Part shown: one piece after another, positions 7,443-12,570 of the stretch | Layout of the letters: the number at the start of each line of letters is the position of its first letter | How positions within the stretch are numbered: the stretch's first letter is position 1 | From: WHTB01 sp050699035 | GTDB lineage: Bacteria; Actinomycetota; Actinomycetes; Propionibacteriales; Nocardioidaceae | DNA: 12,570 nucleotides | Reading direction: 5' to 3' | Assembly: GCA_050699035.1 (NCBI GenBank) | Contig: JBOHDE010000109.1 | Span: forward strand, 1-12,570 | Translations under genes and position numbers: made by a program | The notes under the pieces: model-generated | What the model was told of the DNA's origin: nothing | Databases searched by the model: none | What the model saw: the letters and a program-made list of their open reading frames with translations, nothing else

Positions 7443-8717
7443 TCAGACGACGAGCCCCATCCGGCTGAGGGTGAAGTGGGCGCGACCGCCGGGCGCCAGC
7501 GCCGCGAACAGCTCGATCGAGTCGGCGGTGGACAGGTCACCGATGATGCCGCGCCGGAAGTACTTGCCCTTGAACTCGGGCCGCAGCAGGAACGTCGCCG
7601 GGTTGGCCTTCGGCCGACCACTGGCGACCTCCCAGCGCCACCGGCCCACCCGCTGCTTGCCGGCCATGAAGTCGACGTACAGCTCGTTGACCGTCTCGAT
7701 GTCGTCGAGGCCCAGCTCCAGCCGTACTCCTCGTATCCCCGACACCGCGAAACGCAGCCCGCCGTACGAGTTGCCGTCCGCCGCGGGGTCACTGTCGAAC
7801 GCGCACACGAGCTTGTCACCGACCGTGTCGACGTCGGCTCGGGACAGCCGTTTGGTCCACAGGCTGTCGAGCCGCGGCTGGGCAGCAGGAGCGACGTTGT
7901 GGACGGCCCGCGGCCGGTCGGGCGGAGACTGCATCCCGCGCGTGATGTCGGGGACCTCGCGCTCCGCTCGGGCCGCGTGGGCACTCGGCTCGGGGCTGCG
8001 GGAGGCGAGGATGAACACCCAGGTGTTGTCGACCGCCTCGACCAGGTGTGCGTGCAGCCCGGCGGCCTCGACCATCTCGCGCACCCGGGCGCAACCGAAG
8101 ATCGCGACGTGTCCCCAGACCGTCTCGAGGCGGTGCAGCAGGGGTACGGAGATGAGCAGGTCGGCGCCGTCGGGGAGCGCGTCGGCGAGCACCTGCAACG
8201 CGTGCTCGGGGTCGGGGACGTGCTCGAGGACCTCGCAGCACACCACCAGGTCGGCCCCGAAGGCCTCGACCTCCTCGCGGCTGACCTCGTAGAGGTCGCC
8301 CACCTCCGCGGTGCCGCGGTCGGCGAAGCCGTTGGCCTCGAGGGTCCCGCGGGTGCCGGTGACGTTGCGCTCCACGATGTCGATCCCGTGGTAGCCGCCG
8401 ATCTTGCCGTCTCGGAGCATCATGCCGGCGAGATAGCCCATGCCGATGCCGATCTCGAAGACCCGCTCGCCGGGCTCGAGGAAGTCGACGGTGCGCCGGA
8501 AGCGGACCAGGTTGCTGGGGCTCTCGTACGACCTGCGGTAACCCGCCGTCCTCGCGTCGAGCTTGAGCGGCTCGAACAGCTCCCGCGAGCGAGCTCGCTC
8601 ACTGTCCAGCGACGGCGCGAAGACCGAGGCGGCTTGCGCGACGGGGAGCCGCTCGAGCACGTCGATACGCTCCCAGCCGGCGCGCACCGTGCCGAGCTCC
8701 ATATCATGCATGGTCAT
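7443..8717 (-). CDS. SAM-dependent methyltransferase with conserved C-terminal domain (first of tandem pair)
   Basis: This 424-residue protein is the paralogue of the gene at 6080-7390. It carries motif I VFEIGIGMGYLAG (86-98), GIDIVERN (111-118) and DLVVCCEVLEHVPDPE (156-171), followed by the same unassigned C-terminal domain (about 270-424) with LGLDDIETVNELYVDF, PATFLLRPEF and GDLSTADSIELF. The N-terminal 60 residues, before the catalytic fold, are also shared in part (GWERI, FAP). Start choice: ATG at 8717 has GGGAG 9 bases upstream; ATG at 8711 has AGGAA 6 bases upstream and is equally plausible, costing two residues. A -35/-10 pair lies upstream (8752-8780), so this gene probably heads a two-gene transcript with the second methyltransferase, with or without read-through from the transporter 98 bases further up. 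It may modify a glycan or small molecule; nothing in the sequence names the substrate. Confidence 0.88.
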   Translation of the reverse strand: MTMHDMELGTVRAGWERIDVLERLPVAQAASVFAPSLDSERARSRELFEPLKLDARTAGYRRSYESPSNLVRFRRTVDFLEPGERVFEIGIGMGYLAGMMLRDGKIGGYHGIDIVERNVTGTRGTLEANGFADRGTAEVGDLYEVSREEVEAFGADLVVCCEVLEHVPDPEHALQVLADALPDGADLLISVPLLHRLETVWGHVAIFGCARVREMVEAAGLHAHLVEAVDNTWVFILASRSPEPSAHAARAEREVPDITRGMQSPPDRPRAVHNVAPAAQPRLDSLWTKRLSRADVDTVGDKLVCAFDSDPAADGNSYGGLRFAVSGIRGVRLELGLDDIETVNELYVDFMAGKQRVGRWRWEVASGRPKANPATFLLRPEFKGKYFRRGIIGDLSTADSIELFAALAPGGRAHFTLSRMGLVV

Positions 8718-8732
8718 TTCCTGGCTCTCCCG

Positions 8733-8780
8733 CCGTTTCGTTAACGGACGTATCCTGACGGGTCGGGCGCCAAACGCCAA
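8733..8780 (-). promoter_or_regulatory. Predicted promoter of the methyltransferase pair, with inverted repeat near the transcript start
   Basis: On the minus strand TTGGCG (8775-8780) and CAGGAT (8752-8757) are 17 bases apart, giving a predicted start near 8745 and a leader of about 30 bases with GGGAG and AGGAA ribosome-binding candidates. CCGTT (8733-8737) and AACGG (8743-8747) form a 5-bp inverted repeat with a 5-base gap across the predicted transcript start, a possible operator or 5' hairpin. Confidence 0.45.
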
Positions 8781-8815
8781 GCCCCTGCCCGCTATGTCAG
8801 TACGTGTCGTGACGA

Positions 8816-9985
8816 TCAGCGACGCTCGCGGGCCGCGCCGGCGAGCAGAAGGACCAGCGCACACACGGCCGCGACGACCAGCAGCGCCCGGTCGAGCCCG
8901 ACCTGCTCGGCGACGAGGCCGATGGTGGGTGCGCCCGCGAGGAACCCGGCGTACCCGATCGTCGAGACCACGCCGATGGCGCGCGCGCCGCGGCCGGGCA
9001 CCTCGCCGGCGGCCGACATCGCCGCCGGGAACACCACGGACAGGCCGACGCCCCACAACAGTCCGCCCGCGACGGCCGCCAGCAGCGACGGGACCAGCGC
9101 GACGAGCAGGACGCCGCTGACGGCGGCGACGCCGCACACCCGGAGTACGGCGCTGCGGCCACGCCGCTCGATCAGCGCGCCCCCGCCGAGCCGCCCGGCG
9201 GTCATCGCCACGTTGAACGCCGCGAACGTGAGGGCACCAACGGCCTCGGCGGCACCGCGCTCGTCGACGAGCACCAGCGCGAGCCAGTCGTTGGCGGCGC
9301 CCTCGCCGAGCGCGGTCGAGAAGGTCAGCAGACCGAGCACGATCTCCAGCCGGGTGACCCGTGACCAGGCCCGGTCACGGGGTCGCTCGTCGGCTGGGGC
9401 GCCCGCGCGCTGGTGCGCGTCAGGTGCCAGCCGCCGTACGCAGGCCAGCATGATCGCGAGCCCCACGGCGCCGACCGCGGGGAGCTGGACGCCCAGCGGC
9501 ACGCCGGAGTACGCGAACCCGGCCCCGGCCAGCGCGCCCCCCACCGTGCCGGCGGAGAAGCCAGCGTGCAGCCGGGGCATCAGGACCCGCTTGTGCAGGT
9601 GCTCGAGCCGGTGCCCCTGGATGTTCATCGCGACGTCCCAGGTGCCGAGGCCGAGCCCGACGACGAACAGGTCGGCGGCCAGCCAGCGCGGGTCCGGCAC
9701 CAGCGCCAGCGTCGCCCACGCTCCGATGGTGAGCGCACCGCTCCCCGCGGCGACCGCCGGGCTGCCGAACCGCTCGGCCACGCGGGCGGTCCACGGCATC
9801 GCGATGATCGAGCCGAGGCCGACGGCGAGCAGCGCGACACCGAGCTCCCCGGGAGAGGCCTCGACCTGGTCGCGCAGCGCCGGCATCCGTGACAACACCT
9901 GCGCCATCAGGAAGCCGTTGAGGGTGAAGATCGCGACCAGGGCGGGGACGCTGCCGACGCCCACGCGGCTCGGCGGGGTGCTCAC
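8816..9985 (-). CDS. MFS transporter, MosC/YbjJ-like
   Basis: This 389-residue membrane protein has about 12 hydrophobic segments in two halves split by a charged loop (about 185-211, rich in Arg, Asp and Pro). Conserved features are the N-terminal LSRMPALRDQ (31-40) followed by a helix with GELGVALLAVGLGS (46-59), the central WDVAMNIQGHRLE (116-128) and MPRLHAGFSAGTVGG (136-150), and EGAANDWLA (228-236). These are typical of the MosC/YbjJ branch of the major facilitator superfamily, proton-driven transporters of mostly unknown substrate. The GTG at 9985 gives a short cytoplasmic N-terminus before helix 1; longer frames upstream run into the divergent dgt gene. Upstream CAGGCT (9993-9998) is a possible -10 element 7 bases from the GTG. 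It lies in the same direction as the two methyltransferase genes, 98 bases upstream. Substrate and direction of transport are not known. Confidence 0.88.
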   Translation of the reverse strand: MSTPPSRVGVGSVPALVAIFTLNGFLMAQVLSRMPALRDQVEASPGELGVALLAVGLGSIIAMPWTARVAERFGSPAVAAGSGALTIGAWATLALVPDPRWLAADLFVVGLGLGTWDVAMNIQGHRLEHLHKRVLMPRLHAGFSAGTVGGALAGAGFAYSGVPLGVQLPAVGAVGLAIMLACVRRLAPDAHQRAGAPADERPRDRAWSRVTRLEIVLGLLTFSTALGEGAANDWLALVLVDERGAAEAVGALTFAAFNVAMTAGRLGGGALIERRGRSAVLRVCGVAAVSGVLLVALVPSLLAAVAGGLLWGVGLSVVFPAAMSAAGEVPGRGARAIGVVSTIGYAGFLAGAPTIGLVAEQVGLDRALLVVAAVCALVLLLAGAARERR

Positions 9986-10035
9986 CGGGACGAGCCTGAC
10001 ACATCCGGCCGACAACCCGTGTCGGGTGCGGCTGC

Positions 10036-10047
10036 GATGATCGGGCC
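10036..10047 (+). promoter_or_regulatory. Possible -10 element of a leaderless dgt transcript
   Basis: GATGAT (10036-10041) ends 6 bases before the ATG at 10048 and has the A2 and T6 of the TANNNT consensus. No -35 hexamer is seen at a normal distance (CCGACA at 10009-10014 is 21 bases away). No Shine-Dalgarno sequence precedes the ATG. Confidence 0.33.
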
Positions 10048-11313
10048 ATGGAGTACGACGCGTACGCCGCTGCCGACGCGGAGCGCTGGGTCGAGGAGCC
10101 GCCGAAGCGGGTCGGCCGGGGCCCGTTCGAGCGTGACCACGCCAGGCTCGTGCACTCGGCGTCGCTGCGGAGGCTGGCCGCCAAGACACAGGTGGTCGGA
10201 CCGGGCACCGACGACTTCGTCCGCAACCGCCTGACCCACACCCTGGAGGTCGCGCAGATCGGTCGCGACCTGGCCCGGGTGCTCGGCTGCGACCCCGACA
10301 TCGTCGAGACCGCGTGTCTGGCCCACGACCTCGGCCACCCGCCGTTCGGGCACAACGGCGAGCGCGCCCTCAACGACGTGGCGGCCGAGATCGGTGGCTT
10401 CGAGGGCAACGCGCAGACCTTGCGCATCCTTACCCGGCTCGAGCCCAAGGCGGTGCATCCCGACGGGCGCAGCGCCGGCCTCAACCTGACCCGGGCCAGC
10501 CTCGACGCCGCCACCAAGTACCCCTGGACCACCGAGGACGCGCGTCCCCCGGTCGGCGCGCACGCCGACGGCTCCCAGCGCCAGGTCCGCAAGTTCGGGG
10601 TGTACTCCGATGACGCCGAGGTCTTCGCCTGGGTCCGCGAGAGCGCGCCCGACGGCGACAGCACCTGCATCGAGGCCCAGGTGATGGACCTCGCCGACGA
10701 CATCGCGTACTCCGTGCACGACGTCGAGGACGGCGTTGCCGCCGGGCGGATCGACCTCGGCCGGCTGTCGTACGACGTCGACCGGGAGCGGGTCTACGCC
10801 GCCGTCACGGACTGGTACCTCCCAGACGCCACCGCTGCCTCGCTTGACGCCGCGGTCGCGCGGCTGCGGCACTGCGACGGCTGGCCGCCGGCACCGTACG
10901 ACGGGTCGCGGGCGGCGCAGGCCGCCCTCAAGAACCTCACCAGCGAGCTGATCGGCCGGTTCTGCCAGGCCGTCGAGCAGGCGACCCGTGACCTGCACGG
11001 CCCCGGTCCGCTGGTCCGCTACGGCGCCGGCCTCGAGGTGCCGCGGGGCGTACGCGAGGAGATCGGCGTGCTCAAGGGCATCGCGGCGCACTACATCATG
11101 CGCGGCGACGACCGGGTGCTCCCGCAGCAGCGGCAGCGCGACCTGCTGACCGACCTGGTCGCACAGCTGGCCGAGCAGCCCAAGCTGCTCGAGCCGGCCT
11201 TCCGCGCTGATCACGCCCTTGCGTCCGACGACGGCGCACGGTTACGTGTGGTCGTCGACCAGGTGGCCTCGCTGACGGACGCCTCCGCCACCACCTGGCA
11301 TCGAGATCTCTAG
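10048..11313 (+). CDS. dgt: Deoxyguanosinetriphosphate triphosphohydrolase-like protein (HD superfamily)
   Basis: The family hydrolyses dGTP (or other dNTPs) to the nucleoside and triphosphate, adjusting dNTP pools. The 421-residue protein has the metal-binding HD signature: His64 in NRLTHTLEV (60-68), His93-Asp94 in LAHDLGHPPFGHNG (91-104), and Asp217 in MDLADDIAYSVHD (213-225). It also has LTRASLDAATKYPW, typical of dGTPase-like proteins. N-terminal RLVHSASLRRLAAKTQV (33-49) is the usual substrate-pocket segment. All metal ligands are present. The ATG at 10048 gives the family's usual short N-terminus. In other actinobacteria this gene commonly sits next to dnaG; dnaG is not in this window and could lie further right. 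The next gene starts 3 bases after its stop, so the two are almost certainly cotranscribed. Whether dGTP is the true substrate cannot be read from sequence, hence the '-like'. Confidence 0.95.
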   Translation: MEYDAYAAADAERWVEEPPKRVGRGPFERDHARLVHSASLRRLAAKTQVVGPGTDDFVRNRLTHTLEVAQIGRDLARVLGCDPDIVETACLAHDLGHPPFGHNGERALNDVAAEIGGFEGNAQTLRILTRLEPKAVHPDGRSAGLNLTRASLDAATKYPWTTEDARPPVGAHADGSQRQVRKFGVYSDDAEVFAWVRESAPDGDSTCIEAQVMDLADDIAYSVHDVEDGVAAGRIDLGRLSYDVDRERVYAAVTDWYLPDATAASLDAAVARLRHCDGWPPAPYDGSRAAQAALKNLTSELIGRFCQAVEQATRDLHGPGPLVRYGAGLEVPRGVREEIGVLKGIAAHYIMRGDDRVLPQQRQRDLLTDLVAQLAEQPKLLEPAFRADHALASDDGARLRVVVDQVASLTDASATTWHRDL

Positions 11314-11316
11314 CGG

Positions 11317-12570
11317 ATGGGTGACCAGATGGCCGAGCAGGACCAGCAGTTCGTGATCGTCGGCGCGAGCCTCGCCGGGGTGAAGGCGGCCGAGACGCTG
11401 CGCGACGAGCACTTCCCCGGCACGATCGTGCTGATCGGGGCCGAGGACGAGCTGCCGTACGACCGGCCACCGCTGTCCAAGGGCGCACTCAAGGGCGAGG
11501 ACGAGTACGAGACCACCCGGCATCATGACGAGCAGTGGTACGCCGACCGGCAGGTCGAGCTGCGTCTCGGCACTCGGGTGGAGGCTGTCGACCTGGCCGG
11601 GCACACCGTGTCGGTCGAGGGCGGCGAGCCGGTCCGCTACGACAAGCTGCTGTTGGCCACCGGGTCACAGCCGCGCCGGCTGGACGTGCCGGGCGCCGAC
11701 CTGGAGGGCGTCCGTTACCTCCGCACGTTCACCGACTCGCGCGCGCTGCACGACGCGTTCGCGGAGCAGCCACGGGTGGTCGTGGTGGGTGCCGGGTGGA
11801 TCGGCTTGGAGACCGCCGCGGCGGCGCGGCAGGCCGGCTGCGAGGTGACCGTGGTCGAGCCGCAGGAGACCGCGCTGGCGAGCGTGCTCGGACCCGAGGT
11901 GGGTCAGATCTACGCCGACCTGCATGTCGAGCACGGCGTGACGTTCCGGTTCGGCGAGGGTGTCGAGGAGATCGTCGGCGACGGCCGCGTCACCGGCGTA
12001 CGCACGTCCGGGGGCGCCACCGTCGACGCCGACCTGGTGATCGTCGGCGTCGGTGTGGTGCCCGATGTGGCGCTGGCCGAGGCCGCCGGTCTCGACGTCG
12101 ACGGCGGCATCGTGTGCGACGAGTCGCTGCAGACGTCCGATCCCGACGTCTATGCCGCCGGCGACGTCGCGGTGTGGTTCAACCCGCTGCTGGGCTACCG
12201 GCTGCGGGTCGAGCATTGGGCCAACGCCCACGACGGCGGGCAGACGGTGGCGCGGGCCATGCTCGGGCAGCCGGTGGTGCACGACGTGGTGCCGTTCTTC
12301 TGGTCCGACCAGTACGACGCCGGGATGGAGTACGCCGGGCACGTGCACCCCGACCGGGGCTACCAGCGGGTGGTGCTGCGCGGTGACGTCGACAAGCGCG
12401 AGTTCATGGCGTTCTGGCTGTCCGACGACTTCGTGCTGGCCGGCATGCACGTCAACGTCTGGGACACCATCGACGCTGTGCAGGACCTGATCCGCGCCAG
12501 CGCACCCGTCGACCCGGCCAAGCTGGCCGACCCCGACGTACCCCTCGACCAGGTCACCGCGTCGCCCTAG
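11317..12570 (+). CDS. FAD-dependent oxidoreductase, ferredoxin/rhodocoxin reductase type
   Basis: The family passes electrons from NAD(P)H through FAD to a small ferredoxin or similar partner, often for a P450 or dioxygenase. The 417-residue protein has the FAD-binding start FVIVGASLAGVKAAE (12-26), YDRPPLSK (48-55), ATGSQPRRL (114-122), a NAD-binding VVGAGWIGLE (156-165), and the second FAD motif VYAAGDVA (278-285) followed by RVEHWANAHDGG (297-308). The C-terminal reductase domain (about 325-400) includes FFWSDQYD (327-334). There is no redox-active CxxxxC pair, which excludes thioredoxin- or glutathione-reductase chemistry. The ATG at 11317 is 3 bases after the dgt stop; ATG at 11329 is a possible shorter start. 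Neither has a clear ribosome binding site, consistent with translational coupling. No ferredoxin or oxygenase gene is in the window, so the partner is unknown. The stop codon is the last three bases of the window. Confidence 0.93.
   Translation: MGDQMAEQDQQFVIVGASLAGVKAAETLRDEHFPGTIVLIGAEDELPYDRPPLSKGALKGEDEYETTRHHDEQWYADRQVELRLGTRVEAVDLAGHTVSVEGGEPVRYDKLLLATGSQPRRLDVPGADLEGVRYLRTFTDSRALHDAFAEQPRVVVVGAGWIGLETAAAARQAGCEVTVVEPQETALASVLGPEVGQIYADLHVEHGVTFRFGEGVEEIVGDGRVTGVRTSGGATVDADLVIVGVGVVPDVALAEAAGLDVDGGIVCDESLQTSDPDVYAAGDVAVWFNPLLGYRLRVEHWANAHDGGQTVARAMLGQPVVHDVVPFFWSDQYDAGMEYAGHVHPDRGYQRVVLRGDVDKREFMAFWLSDDFVLAGMHVNVWDTIDAVQDLIRASAPVDPAKLADPDVPLDQVTASP

Noticed and set aside
7176..8744. 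A 522-residue plus-strand open frame opposite the first methyltransferase
   Set aside because: Same reason: it is the mirror of a well-supported gene and looks like the other antisense shadow because the two methyltransferases are paralogues.

Overview
The window reads as chromosomal DNA of a high-GC actinobacterium. Third codon positions are almost always G or C, GTG starts are common, and the coding strands throw up long meaningless open frames on their antisense sides. The housekeeping gene set (dusB, ppdK, a dGTPase-like gene) and the style of the proteins would fit the Nocardioidaceae or a nearby family, but that placement is inference. I see no rRNA, tRNA, CRISPR array, insertion sequence or phage gene.

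Layout. Positions 1-49 are the tail of an intergenic region carrying repeat fragments. A small membrane-anchored protein (50-439, minus) diverges from a lipoprotein (510-1106, plus). dusB (1169-2311, plus), a tRNA-dihydrouridine synthase, follows. A 474-base gap (2312-2785) holds two copies of a 32-base-period repeat and two potential hairpins. Pyruvate phosphate dikinase, ppdK (2786-5467, plus), comes next, and a 30-residue hydrophobic peptide gene (5473-5565, minus) abuts it tail to tail. The following gene-poor stretch, to 6079, is full of palindromes built on GCCCAATTGGGC and contains a separate 12-bp inverted repeat.

The second half starts with three minus-strand genes. In transcription order they are a MosC/YbjJ-like MFS transporter (9985-8816), then two paralogous methyltransferases (8717-7443 and 7390-6080). 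Each methyltransferase has a class I SAM-binding domain joined to a conserved C-terminal domain I do not recognise. Divergent from the transporter is a dGTPase-like HD hydrolase (10048-11313, plus), followed after 3 bases by a ferredoxin-reductase-type FAD oxidoreductase (11317-12570, plus), whose stop codon is the last codon of the window.

How it fits together. dusB, ppdK and dgt are core functions: tRNA modification, interconversion of PEP and pyruvate, and dNTP turnover. The least explained unit is the methyltransferase pair with the transporter upstream, which could be a small modification and export module of unknown substrate. The other main observations are two intergenic repeat families that seem to meet at the left edge of the window, and an A....T hexamer placed exactly 6 bases before the start codon of five genes, which suggests leaderless transcription.
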